Below are positions 46,763-59,200 of a DNA stretch of 64,000 bases, piece after piece. A program made the position numbers and the translations under genes. The number at the start of each line of letters is the position of its first letter. Position 1 is the first letter of the stretch. The notes below the pieces were generated by a model. It saw only the letters and a list, made by a program, of their open reading frames with translations, made no database searches and was not told the origin of the DNA. Source of the DNA: Ophiura sarsii. Taxonomy: Eukaryota; Echinodermata; Ophiuroidea; Amphilepidida; Ophiuridae. The stretch is from NCBI GenBank assembly GCA_035610835.1, contig CM069447.1, positions 43,125,893 through 43,189,892 of the forward strand, in the 5' to 3' direction.

Positions 46763-46939
46763 GCATCTATACACCAAAAATCAGGCTATCATTACGCAAA
46801 GGAGGGAATCAAAAATCATAAATTGGAGACAGAAAATAATCAAATAAAAATTAACACCATGAATTATACAAATTACTTATTGGGAATAATCAACAAGTTT
46901 AATCATTGAATAATCAGTGTGGCTACAGACTATGGGTCT

Positions 46940-47320
46940 CAAATAGATCTCTCTTACAGGATAACTCATAAAGCAGCATTTGTTTCACAGTTGATTTGCA
47001 ATGTAAAATGATAGCTGCCTTGTGCTTAATCCTGTATCGGAGACCTATTTGAGGATACAGCAATGTCCTCAAAATAAATCTCTCTTATGGGATAACGCAT
47101 AAAGCAGCATTTGTTTCACAGTTGATTTGCAATGTAAAATGATAGCTGCCTTGTGCTTAATCCTGTATTGAAGACCTATTTGAGGATACAGCAATGTCCT
47201 CAAAATAAATCTCTCTTATGGGATAACATATAAAGCAGCAATTGTTTCACAGTTGATATGCAATGTAAAAATTATAACTGCCTTGTGCTTAATTCCACAT
47301 TTGAGACCTATTTGAGACTT
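46940..47320 (+). repeat. Threefold ~130-bp tandem repeat
   Basis: Units begin near 46960, 47091 and 47221 and share AAAGCAGCATTTGTTTCACA, GCTGCCTTGTGCTTAATCC and GAGACCTATTTGAGGATACA. A more diverged fourth unit (46531-46630) lies on the other side of the 115-bp Mutator-like MITE, which therefore probably inserted into this array's edge. Confidence 0.8.
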
Positions 47321-48817
47321 TCAGCAGAAAAAAAGGAGAAAAATAGAAAAACATAAATAATATAGTAAACACAACTCACAATGGTAATGAGTTTCAAACT
47401 TTTAAAAGTTTGCGAAGTGAAAAAGTGTCGTGAATTTCACAAATAAAATAGAAACACAGCGCAAATCCAATCATAGGAAGTAAAAAAAATACACCACCTT
47501 AAGGATATTGATCGTCATCATGTAACTACTAAATTTTTACGGGATTCTATTCGAAATTGTTGGATAAACTATAATATTTATACATCAGGAGCAGCGACAT
47601 GCGAAGAATAAAATAATAATTACATACGCATGCTGATAATAATAGGTACATACAATGAATTTCATTTTTTTACAAAAATTTACAATTTTGTATAAGGACA
47701 TTAATAGAAAAAGAACTATGTACCATCTTTCAGTCCACTGGTTTGACAATCTCCTCAGAGTAGGTCTCCCTAAGCGAAAAAAGTCACACGGCAGCAATTT
47801 TGATGTGCCTTATTTTTGCATGATAAATAAATAGCTGCCATAAGTATTCCCCAGTGGAAAAATTCAAATGGCAACAATTTTGACACGCTTTGTTTTTTGT
47901 ATTACAAATAGCTGCCATTTATATAACATGAAGAGATCGCCCAAACAGTAAAAAAATAATAGGAAGAAAAGAGATAATTTGTAAAAAATCAGCACAAAAA
48001 AATTGCACTTTAAAATGAATGAGTAGAAAGTTTTCCTGATCCTCACTTTTTGTCATTTAGAATTGAAATTTTCCTTGACAAAAATTTGCAGAGTAAACAA
48101 CATATCGTTTTTAAAGTAAACAAATTCATAGCTTGTTCAACTTTTGAAGATTTATAATTGAAAAAAAGATTATAAAAAAACGAAAAAAGAAATCTGCTCA
48201 AACAGAAACTTTAGTTCCTGTTAACATTTACGCAAGTGTCATTACAACCAAATAGATGAATTAAATATGCAGATATTTCACAGCTGTAGTGTTGGCAAAT
48301 GAACAGAGATGGAGGGTTCTATTATCTGAGTCAAGAGTAGGGTCCATTGACTGTGCTCTCTTATACCAAGGCCTAAAAAAAAAGACGCACTGTCATATAA
48401 GCCGCATTGGCCTTTGTTGGGGTTCAAAATATGCATATAAGCCTATAGCACGGAAATTACGGCAATTGCACAGCTGGTTTAAGAGAGCAAAATACTGCAC
48501 CCCAACAATTAACCAACTGAAACAAAAAATTACATTGATCTTGTTCTCTGTAAATTGGATGTAATATGTAACACAGGACAGTTAATATTAATAAATAAGT
48601 TGATTTCTCAATACTGTACAAGTCTTTGTTGACCAACGACAAAAATTCACCAATTTACATGACCGTTGCGACACGCCGGTCGCTTTATCATTTTAAAATC
48701 TGATATTTTTTAAAACAATGATGTCATAAATACACAGTGATTCACAAATAGTTTTACTACCAACTACGAGAACTGACAATCTGTACATGAGCGTAATTAC
48801 AAAAGTTGCATCGATAT
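47321..48817. other. Geneless stretch
   Basis: AT-rich with no gene supported. Around 47780-47930 the phrase CGGCAGCAATTTTGA recurs as ATGGCAACAATTTTGA with TAGCTGCCAT-type sequence, a weak two-copy repeat of about 95 bp. Confidence 0.35.
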
Positions 48818-49118
48818 AAGGCTATATTAAAAAAAATCATTTGTCTCAAAGCTCCCGCGCGCGTTAGTTAATTGGTGCGCGTTAGAAAAAGAAGGAAAAA
48901 ATATCAATTTTTTAATTTTTTTAAATTTAAAAAAAAAAAAAAAATCTTAAATTTTCAGATTTTCATTGATCACATCATTTAAAATACAAATATCACTTTT
49001 ACATGGATTTCAATATTTTATATCTAAAAAAAAAAAACCTTAAAAAAACCCATGATTCCGCATTAGGTTTTGAAAAACTGAAGAGCTTTGAGACAAAAGA
49101 TTTTTTTAATATAGCCTA
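48818..49118. mobile_element. MITE with AAGGCTAT...GTCTCAAAGCTC ends, second copy
   Basis: AAGGCTATATTAAAAAAAAT then TTTGTCTCAAAGCTC at left; GAGCTTTGAGACAAAAGATT then ATATAGCCT at right. The interior matches the inverse of 560-801 (CATTAGGTTTTGAAAAACTG). Confidence 0.75.
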
Positions 49119-50679
49119 ACCAATGCAATATTCTTCTTCTTATTTTTTTTGATACTTTACAGTGAGTACTTATATATAGTCTGTCCAGCATAAGATTAGG
49201 GCATGACCTTAATATTTTCACAATGTTATGTCTGTGTCGAATGGTAAGCTCATGGTTTACGTTATAGTAAATGCAGTATAGTAATCTTTAGGAAATTCAC
49301 TCGAAGATGGGAGTGTGACGTCTTTGTACAAACGTAATACAAATACGCAAAGGTCACTTTTATTTGATAGAGAATGCTGTATATTTGTCTAGACCATTCG
49401 ATGAATGATTTTGTATGACCGTGACTGTTTATTATGACAATCTCAGTGTAGATTTGTATTACTCATAGGTCAGGCTCTATATTATGGTAAACATAGCTTA
49501 GTAGCTAAGCCTATTGATCATTCATGACAACAACAAACATTTCTGTATCCTTTCTCATTTGTGACCTCACCACATATTGACATCACCCAAAGGTCACACC
49601 CATCTAACGGTGAACGTAGTATTGTGGCTATAGACCATTCACAGCATATTGAATAATTTCTGTGACATTTTCCCAATGCAGAATAGTATTTACCCGAAGA
49701 TCACAACTCGCCATATAGTGAACACACTATAGTTATGGAAAATTGAACCATTTAACAAGCACCAGCTTGCAATGTCTACATCAGGATTAAGGAGGGGGGG
49801 GGGGGGGGGGGAGGCGACTAACACAATATGTCTATCATACACATGTAATAGGCTATGAATAACAACTGCACAATGAACAACAAGTACTGCACTACTTTGC
49901 TATGCTATAACTACGAGGGGTTATGAGTAATTTAGTTACAGGTCCCTTATGGTAAGGGTTAGGGGTACAGGGGGTTGCACTTTTATTAAAAGGTGGATAC
50001 CATTATCATCTATGGAACCTGAACAAGATACCCTGAACCTATATCATAAACAGGTTTCCATCATTTTCCTACAATTAAAAGTATTTTAACATTCATATAA
50101 TTTCCTCCAATTGTTGCCTGTTTATGAAATACTGACCAATAATACATTCATATACTGCCCTCAAGAGACAACTATCCCTTAACATGACATTCACCGTTGG
50201 ATGTAAGTGGCTTCCCTGGGGTTACAAAAGCACTAGGCAGTTTTCAGGGGGCAGGGGTAGTTCTAGTCTCTCCTTGTGGTTTTGTCTTTGTACTGCGTCC
50301 AGATTCAATGCAATATTTTTTGGCTTTCTCCAATAAAAATCATGTTAATGTCAGTTCACCCTATGAAATTTAGCTCACGCATAAAAGGCCTTTGGACAAC
50401 TTCACAACATGGGCAAATAGAATCTCAACAAAAGTGTGAATTCACCTAATGATGCGATGCGATGCTGCAATGGAGTTTTATATAAAACCAAGTGCTCTGA
50501 TTCTTTTGTAATATTTGCCACTTGGTCGGTGCTATGATATATATGATATGATTTTTTTACTGCCGGTTTTTTTCAAACTTACAAAAAAATAAACTCATTA
50601 TCGAGCAGATCTTGTCACCCCCAATTGCTATTGCTTTGTGTGTAACCTTCATCTATAATCATTTTCAAGGCTTGACGCC
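49119..50679. other. Geneless stretch with degenerate repeats
   Basis: 49200-49760 shows loosely repeated phrases (ATAGTAA, GACCATTC, TATGACC) but no unit I can define. There is a poly-G tract at 49794-49811. No gene is supported. Confidence 0.3.
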
Positions 50680-50940
50680 ATAAGGCCCTATCTAAAACGG
50701 CTGCCATGTGTAAGATTGCGTTTTCACAAGGGTGCACCATACAGCACCAGAAGTATATAATAACATATGACAGCTATTTACTGATAGAGACCTTTCATTC
50801 ACATCACTATCTGAACATGAACAAAAAAGACCATTTCTGCAATAGCTGCTCTGAGTTACTTTCAGTTTATACCAATTGCTCATAATCCCATATATCCCAA
50901 CTGGTAGCTATTACAGATATGGCCTTGTGGCAATAACCCC
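50680..50940. mobile_element. AAGGCCCTATC element, uninterrupted copy
   Basis: CCATAAGGCCCTATCT at left and AGATATGGCCTTGTGG at right are inverted ends. The sequence between is the inverse of 7193-7331 joined to 7658-7770, without the 326-bp hAT-like insertion. Confidence 0.65.
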
Positions 50941-51400
50941 TCGATTTATAGCTCTACTGGTTTACAAACTATTAATTTTTGCTAATTTGGTACTCTTATT
51001 TTAACATGAGATCTATTTATAGAGGGATCTTACATGATTTACATTTGATCAAAACAAAATCTAACATATTAATTCATGTGTGACAACATGTGATCGATAT
51101 CGCACATTTGATCGATCATGTGATCTATAGGTTATCTTAGTAACCGTCATAAAACTTTGTGGACATAATTCCGTAAAGGCAAGCGTACGCTGCATGAACC
51201 ACATGTAACAAATATTCATTCGAAACGTGCACCGACATTCAGCTACCAGCACGCGCGAGAGTTTGGTCACATTTTGTCCAAAGTGTTAAGACAGGGACTA
51301 TAGAGACGATTCAGATGTCATCAATATGAAATTTCTGTGCGACTATACGCACCGTATCAACTTTCAACATACATATGAAAACCATAATTAGATAGTGGAC

Positions 51401-51512
51401 ATGTGTCAGTCATGTAAATTACATGTGATCAACATGTGAATAACATGTGACCAACATGTAATCAGACATGTGATCAAACATATGAGTAGCATGAGGCCAA
51501 CATGTGATCAGC
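51401..51512 (+). repeat. ACATGTG array, forward arm
   Basis: ACATGTGATCA, ACATGTGAATA, ACATGTGACCA and similar decamers repeat about every 10-12 bp. The inverse arm (CACATGTTGGTC-type) occupies 51923-52075. Confidence 0.7.
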
Positions 51513-51922
51513 GTATGATCAACTCATCCTTTGTTGGCTGCCATCTTTGGTCTATAAATTTCACGTTTTTGCATTGGCTGCTAACACCTATGTACATAGC
51601 GTTTATTATGATTGACGGGCACTGTGGTAACCATGACAACGAGAAATGTATGAATACTAGAAAAACACAGTTGGCTACAATTTCTATATTCTAACGACCT
51701 ATAAGGAGTACGTTACTATTTCGACCAATGGGACGGGACTACAACAAGTTTTAAAATGGTTCATGTATTTGTTTCATTTCCACTGAAAATAAAAAGCATT
51801 TTATTACATCATTTAATGAACATTACCCACAATTCCTTGCAGTGTGACACGTTGAGATGCTTTGCCGACTTTGTGGCCACATGAAAATCACACGCAGATC
51901 CAATGATGGTTGCATGCTCTTA

Positions 51923-52075
51923 ACATGTGTAAACAAAAATCTTATGCTGACCACATTTATATCACATGTTGGTCAATGTATATCTCATGATGGTCACATG
52001 TAGATCACATGTTGGTCCATGCATATCACACATGGATCACATGCTGGTCACATGTTGGACACTAACCATGTGGAA
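51923..52075 (-). repeat. ACATGTG array, inverted arm
   Basis: TCACATGTTGGTC, TCACATGTAGATC and TCACATGCTGGTC follow one another, the reverse complement of the 51401-51512 pattern. The two arms could fold together over about 400 bp of unrelated sequence. Confidence 0.65.
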
Positions 52076-52204
52076 GTGGTATGCATCATTACCTGGCTGG
52101 CCTTCAATCGAAAACCACCACAAGGAATTGTAAGACTTCTTAGATATATTGAATATATTGAAATTAAAAATGGATTACAAAAAAAGGTAGACATTGGGGG
52201 TATA

Positions 52205-52313
52205 ACTATAAAATACCCCTCACACTTATTTCTCATCGTGCACTATATTCTGTTTAACAGAATATATTAAACAGAATATGAGTGGTGAGAGACAGGTGCG
52301 AGGGGTATTTTAT
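52205..52313. repeat. Hairpin-forming inverted repeat
   Basis: ATAAAATACCCCTC...CTCATC... and ATTCTGTTTAACAG pair with TTAAACAGAAT and GAGGGGTATTTTAT across a short centre. It may be a small foldback element. Confidence 0.6.
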
Positions 52314-52370
52314 AATCATTCCAAAACTGGCATTTAAAAGCAAGATTGGCCTTATCCCTGATGGTCTCTA

Positions 52371-52625
52371 TCATGATACCCAGAGTGCAAAATGTATTTT
52401 TGAGTTGTATGGTCAAACATATATAGGTAATAGTGAACTATGTCTCTGGAGACTGGAGTGTGAGGGACATATACATATGCATGCCACATGGGATGTCAGA
52501 TCCAAGCGCATAGTTTGCGTAAGTCGTATGATACCCAGAATGCTAATGTGTCTGCATGTTAGTTTAATCACATATACATTGTAGGTGATAAAGAACTATG
52601 CCTCTACAGATGAGAGTGTGAAACA
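52371..52625 (+). repeat. Two-copy ~155-bp tandem repeat
   Basis: ATGATACCCAGAGTGC (52373) and ATGATACCCAGAATGC (about 52528) start diverged units that both continue to a GTGATAAAGAACTATGCCTC-type segment and GGAGTGTGA or AGAGTGTGA. Confidence 0.55.
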
Positions 52626-52629
52626 AGAG

Positions 52630-54270
52630 CATGCTGAAAAAATAATGCAAACTATATAAGCGATAATTTCATAACATAAAACTGCTAGTTGCCCGCCACA
52701 GGGTGGATTGAATAAAGCTTTATCATTCTCAGCTATATAAAATAGAAACAAACAACGAAAGAAAACAAAGCATTCTTTGCGCATATAGAGAGCAGTGTTG
52801 ATTATTTTACAGTTGACAGTTATGGACAATTTTCACAATATAGCGTTACATCATCTCCGCAGCAGACCCTGGTACGACACATTAAGACATTAACGTTTCA
52901 CCGGAATACTGGTACAGAGACTACACGACACAGAAACGATCCACATCAAAACATAATAGCAAGGATTTTTTTAGCAACCCCCAGGGACTTCATTTCGCTG
53001 GGTTTAACTAGCATGCAATGAAATATCAAGCACTTGGAAGGATGCCCAATCTACAAATGTTGCAGCTTTAGAACTACAGGGTGAGTCAAAATACTGCAAT
53101 AGTGGAAAGAAGCCAACTTGTTTTCAATGCCTGTAAATTGAAATGACGGTAAATTGTAATCCATTTTCAACTTATATTCTTTTTTGATACCATCAAGAAA
53201 CATTCATTTGTACATATATAATCTATGTATGAGGCCAAATAGAAAAGAAACATGTTTAATGTCGCTGCCCAATTCAAATTTGTGTGCTCATTTTTAATTG
53301 TTTTTAACCGCACCCCAGAGGAATACGATCATTCTAGAGGGCGAACCAAAAAATAATTCCTGTTCAACAAGTGTACACAGAAATGAAAAGCGCCTTTTAG
53401 GCTGGATATTAAACATGATTATCTTTTAAATTGGCCTTATTCAACATAAAAAATCAAACCATTATATAACTGTGATGTCAGGTAATAAAATTGATTTTTT
53501 TGTTTGTTAAATATTTTACTTATTTTCGACGTATGATCACATCACATTCTGTCAACGTTCCACTGAATCTTAAATATTACAAATATATATAATGTAGTTA
53601 CGAGTCGTGTTCATTAATATACATGTATACACTTGTCAGTCTGAAGCATCCGATATGGTCTATTTTGCTTACTCAAGGTTGTGACCTCAATGTTATGACA
53701 CAGCGTGAACTTTCCTCCATCATGGTACACACATGCATATCCGCGATTATTTGAGAGATTTTAATTGAGAGGCTGGATCAAGCCAAGTACATGGCTACTG
53801 CTGTAAGTATGCAAACCCCAACAGTTGAAGGATTATTTTTAGCGTTCCATGAAATGCATTTTTGATAGTTAAATATTTGTGCCGTTTCCAGGATGGCTGT
53901 TATTTAGAATGTAGAGTGTACTTTTCAGCAGGAGTAAGATTGTTACTTAATACAATTTACTTTGATAATATTATCAAATATACTTCCTTTATATCTTCAG
54001 ATTCAGATCATGCTATATCAGTTTTTTGTTTGTTTGTTTGTTGTTTATTTTTATTTATTTATTTATTTTTGTAGAGGGGGAGGGGGGTGCACTTGACATT
54101 ACCATTTGAATCCTGTATATTATACTATCTGGGAAGTGTACAATTATTTTCCTTTTGTTTGCAACTGCAGCATATCTTTCGACAATGTTAAGATGTTACC
54201 CTTTCCATACAACACACGCTTAACCCATCGTCAAGCTAACTATAACCCAGTTGCATTGTGATTGACATAT
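52630..54270. other. Geneless stretch
   Basis: No gene or complete element supported. A mariner-type start ACAGGGTGAGTCAAAATACT lies at 53079. Confidence 0.3.
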
Positions 54271-54279
54271 CATCACCAA

Positions 54280-54560
54280 AATAAAATCAACATGTGATTA
54301 TCATGTGAATAACATGTGATGAGCATGGGACTGACATGTGATTAACATGTGACCAACATGTGATGAACATGTGTTAAACTACATTAGTGATCACCATCTG
54401 AAGAACATAATGTAATCACAATAATGACCACAATGTAATAAAATGACCAACATGTGAACAACATGCCGAACATGTGACCAGCAAATGTTGAACATGTGGT
54501 GAGCATGAGATCACCATGTGACCAACATGTGATAACACTGTGATGAGCATGTGGACAAAC
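54280..54560 (+). repeat. ACATGTG array, third block
   Basis: About 14 occurrences of AACATGTGAT, AACATGTGACC and related words at roughly 10-13 bp spacing, interrupted by a more diverged middle. A minor continuation occurs at 57750-57840. Confidence 0.7.
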
Positions 54561-55389
54561 ACAAATGCATACAAGTACATTATAGGTTGTTGTAGTTACT
54601 GTAGTGTACTGTACATTCCGTTCACAATTCCGTAGATTATATTACGCGTAATTCAAACCATTTATAATTTTACACATTGCAGTTAAAAGTCATCCATTTA
54701 AATAATTTTCAAATTGTTTTGATATACAATGCCTTAAGAGCCATTTTATCTTCTTCATCTTCTTCTTTTTTGGTGTTCTACGAGAAAGATTGTGCCACTT
54801 TAGCGTACATTACTTGGACCAAGTTCTTTGCTTGATGTGGATTAACTTGATTGGTTGGTTTGGTTTGGTTCACAGTTGTTTATCTTCTCTGCTACATATT
54901 ATGACTACACTATTGTCAATTAGCTGGCTGGTTCACTAGCTGTAAATCAAATAGATAAAATACAGTTATTCGACCAATATGTGATGCGATCTGTGAAAAC
55001 CTGTCGGATGTCGCTAAATGTGAACTAGGGATTATGGTTTTTTTTTGTTTTTTTTAGATTTTTTCAAAGAAAATTAAATTCCAATACTTTATTTTGTGTC
55101 ATTATCTTTCATGAAATTTCACCTTCAAAAACTTAAGTCACTTTTATTATTAACCTGATAATGTTATCCTATTGAAATAGGTATCTTTTTTGGTCTGTTT
55201 TCATGATTTCTTGTTTTGTAGCTTTTTATGACACCACAATCATCATTCACTCATAACTTTTTTTGTAGTGATCGTAGAAAAATGATCGAAACAGTTCTGT
55301 AATCAGCAGTTTTAGCTTTCTTATAAAATAAATATCTCCAATATGAAAAATGCCACCATGTGGCGGGTTTTCACAGATCGCATCACATA

Positions 55390-55480
55390 TTCATTAAAGT
55401 AAGCTCAGGCGACAAACAAACCTGAACACTGTTCTACGGGCGGACAGACCTCTCAAGAAGGCTTAGCTGGCCGGTTTTTT
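55390..55480 (+). mobile_element. Fragment of the GTTCTACGGGC family
   Basis: GGCGACAAACAAACC, CTGTTCTACGGGCGGACAGA and CCTCTCAAGAAGGCTTAGC match the family left end at 1238. No right end is seen nearby. Confidence 0.45.
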
Positions 55481-56029
55481 GATTTTGTTTTGTTTGTTTT
55501 AAATTGAAAACTGTTCACAAATATTTGAAATGGTCAATCAAAATTTACACAATTTCAACAACCAAAAATGTGAATAAAAAAAAATAAAAAAAAGGGTGTA
55601 CAAAAATGTTTTCTTTTTAAATTCAGGGAAACAAATGTGTCATCTTTTTTCTTTTAACATTTCAGAATCTGTTCTATTTCCATTTTTGCTGATAATTAAG
55701 ATTATTAGTTGATTTTCTCAAATATTGATTTTGAACAAAGCTATCTTTCTATAGTCGCTGTTCTGTCAAAACCTCGTATCTCCATCTGGCCCTTCAGCCT
55801 GTTGTATAAAGTAATACTTCCTATGTATAACCTTTGGGCAGTCTGCTCTAAACATGTTCAAGGGAGAAAAAACACATCTATCAAACCTTGTAAGTGCTCT
55901 TGCCCCTGAACATGTATAAGCAACACTTTCTATGCATAACAGTTGAGCAGTTTTACTTTATACATACTAAAGGGCCAGAAACCCACACAAGGTTTGACAG
56001 ATCGGTGGCGCTATCTCTCTTATACTTAC

Positions 56030-56226
56030 CCGTCATTGGCACTTTCCCACCCGGATTACCACTCGGCTTTTGCCGTCCTCGTGCTTTCATAGCTGCGATA
56101 TCTGCGTCTGTCAGTTTACTGTCCCCCAACTTATTGGCCCCTGGTGGTAACCTAGGCAACCGTTTTGCTCGCCTCTCGTTCTCAACATCGTTTAAGTTGG
56201 AGTTGAGGTTATTCAAACTGCTCGGC
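56030..56226 (-). CDS. KIF5: Kinesin-1 heavy chain exon, basic tail segment
   Basis: The acceptor is CCTTTTCCAG and the donor GTAAGT. It encodes PSSLNNLNSNLNDVENERRA, KRLPRLPPGANKLGDSKLTD, ADIAAMKARGRQKPSGN and onwards. The ENERRAKRLPRLPPG segment resembles the basic, microtubule- or cargo-binding character of kinesin tails. If the intron were retained, translation would stop after about 25 further residues (near 55953). Confidence 0.78.
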
Positions 56227-59200
56227 CTGGAAAAGGTCAGAGGTCAAAGGTTATGTGATTGAGATATTTAGTAAAAAAAGATTTGGCATCATTTCTAGAG
56301 CTATCACCTCATTAAGATTTTGCAATAAGTATTCGAAAATATTTCCCTAAATAAGAAATCTGTGGAAAATCTGGGTATGTTGCGATTCATTTCAAGAAAT
56401 TCTTAAATACTTGTTTGTTCACAATGGCTTTCTAATATTTGTTTTTGGATGTATTTATCCAGATTTGTTTTTTGTTTTGCTGTTTCTATGTTTAAAGGTG
56501 TATGTTCCGATCACTTTTTTTGGACTATGATTTTTTTTTCACATAAAGATATTTTGATATCAAAAGAATCCACATATTTTTCTCATTATGTCTGTAAAAT
56601 CTTAGGGCCAGAAATGTTCTATTTAGAAATTATAGGCTAAAATGTGGTGAATTACTGCCAAAGGTGGTTAACCACCAACCAGTTTGTGTACTACTCAATG
56701 GGCAAATATTTTGTGACCTTGTGCTTTAAAAATAGAACAGTTGGAGTCATGCAACTCAAACTTTGGAATGCGAACATTTTAAGGATGACCTTTCATGTAA
56801 AATAGAAAACATCAAGTTGAAAATCGGGCCAGGAATCGGAACATCTACCGTTAAGTGCTAAGATATCTCAATGTTAAGCACTATACAAATATTGTTTGAT
56901 CATTAGTTTTCAAATGTGGGTATGACTCATAAATTTACAAATATTTGGTTTTCTGAATCCAGTGGTTTTATAATAATCTGAACCCAACATTGGACTAATT
57001 TGTATAATAAAATGACAAAATCTTAACATAATATGAAAGCCATCAAGAAATATGCATCTTTTAAAAACAACATGTTTATGTAAATAGTTAGGTACATTAA
57101 ATAAGTTACATAATTGATATGATCTAAAATTAGTGAGTTAAACTTGATGCTTTGTTAGTAGTGAATTAGTAGTGTTCATTCCAATGCATGTAAGTGTAAT
57201 AAATAAAATACAGTATTAGTAGATACTAAAATGTTATTCAGTACAAAACAATTGGACAAAGTCATACAATATTTGGGTAACATATTTTCAACAATAATTG
57301 GGCAAGATGTTTTTAACACTATTCGGGTAAAATATTGTCAACACTATTTGGGTAAAAATATTGTCAACAATATTTGGGTAAAATATTTTACACAATATTG
57401 TACTCTCATTGTTATTCTTTGAAAAGAGAACACATAAAAAAATCAATTACTAACTAAAACATGATTCATAAAGGTCACCCGTTCTATAAATTAATACTGA
57501 AATAGTCTCATCACCATGACAATTGGCATTCATAGTACTGTTATGAGTGAACTGTACTCTCTGGTGATGAGAATACAACAGCTGGTATTGATTTGGTAAG
57601 TTTAGTACTGCCAGGTGCAGAGATTGCATAATCAATATATCAGATTTAAGCAGACTATATTACAGTGAATTGCACACAAACCCCAAAATTGATTTTTAAT
57701 ATGACGAAGTTAAATATTTTAAGCATTTAATGAATACAAACTGGTTTGACCAACATGTGATCCACATTGATCAAATTATGATCAACATTTGTCAAAAATG
57801 TGACAAATATTTGAGCAAAATTAGCAGCATGTGACAATCGAGTGACCAAACCTCCTTGGATCTTTGCCCTTACCCTAGTACAAATAAAATAATAAATCGC
57901 GTTTGTCTTTTAAAAAAATTGAAGAATTTTTACGCTTCCACATCCCTCCCCTAAAAATTCATCAATTCAATATCTTTGATCTGTTAATATTAAAAATAGT
58001 TGAACACCTTATAGATTAAAAACTACTGGTATGAATTTTCAGTGGATAGGGGAAGTAGACAACAAACATACACATACATGATTTTGAGGATTAAGGACCT
58101 AGAAATAGCACATTTTATTTATTAGTTATATATCCCATGAACCACTCTGGTAAAGAAGATTCAAAAAACACAGTGGTATTTAGTGTCTATTGTTATTATA
58201 CATGTAGCAAGGGTTCACTGATGGATATACATTTCATGCAACTGCATTGTGGGACGAGTACAACTTGGCAGCTCTCAGTGTGTGTGTGCACAGCGCAAGA
58301 TATTGGCGGCCAAGCGTGTGTGGCATTCAGAATGCACTGTGCCAGAGAGGGCCATGGGATACATTTAAAATACGGCAAACCAATCAAAAGCAAACCACTA
58401 ACGTTGCAGCAGCAGCGGCCGATTCATTCGGTGTCGACTGCGTTCCCGATGCATGCTGGGATATTGGCTGCCAAATATCCTGAGTAGGGGTTGATGGCGA
58501 CGAGACAGGGGAACTGTGAGAGGACTTCACATGCGAGGGATGAGGATGATGGTGACCAGAGCCGTCGTCGTCGCGTGATTGCCTATGAGGGCGCCCCGGC
58601 CTTGGGTTGCCATGACTACGACGCTCCTTTTTGACAGATCTAGCCTCGCCACTTCTGGCGGAGTGTGTGTTATTGGTTATTGCATCGGTTGGACTGTTTG
58701 AGAGATGCATGATGGGATACATATACAGAGGTAGGTATATTATCATGCAAGGGGATTCAAATAAGAAGAGGGAGAGGGTGAAACAAAATAAAACATTAAC
58801 AGAATGTTAACAGAATGGTGACATGTAATAAACATAACAGCCTTGGCAATATCCTGTTAACCCCCCCGTTATAGCTATTGTAAAGAAGAGCGATAAGGCC
58901 CCCCCCCCCAAAAAAAGTTGACTTGCCCTTTCAGGGTCAAAGTCAGGGTCGGATGGTCGGATTTTTTTTTTGTTGTTGAAATTTTGTGAAAATTTACTGC
59001 ACAAAACACGTTTGAAAGATTTTTTTAAATTTTATTTTTTTAATTTTTATTTTTAAACAAGCAGATACTACTCAAAAACACGTTTTCATCTTTCTTTATT
59101 GTTATGTGCTTCTTTCAATTTTTTTTTTTTTTTTTTTTGAAAAAAAAAAAAAAAAAAAAAAAAAAATAGCGACCCTAGATTTCCGAAAATTTGGGTCGGT

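Noticed and set aside
55790..55910. Possible terminal kinesin exon on the minus strand after a TGTTCAG acceptor
   Set aside because: Phase fits, but the sequence is one half of a diverged local duplication (55805-55900 and 55915-56005) and encodes nothing tail-like.
58137..58487. Plus-strand 116-codon frame
   Set aside because: Antisense of the kinesin exon at 58403-58693; the minus-strand reading joins its neighbours in exact phase, this one does not.
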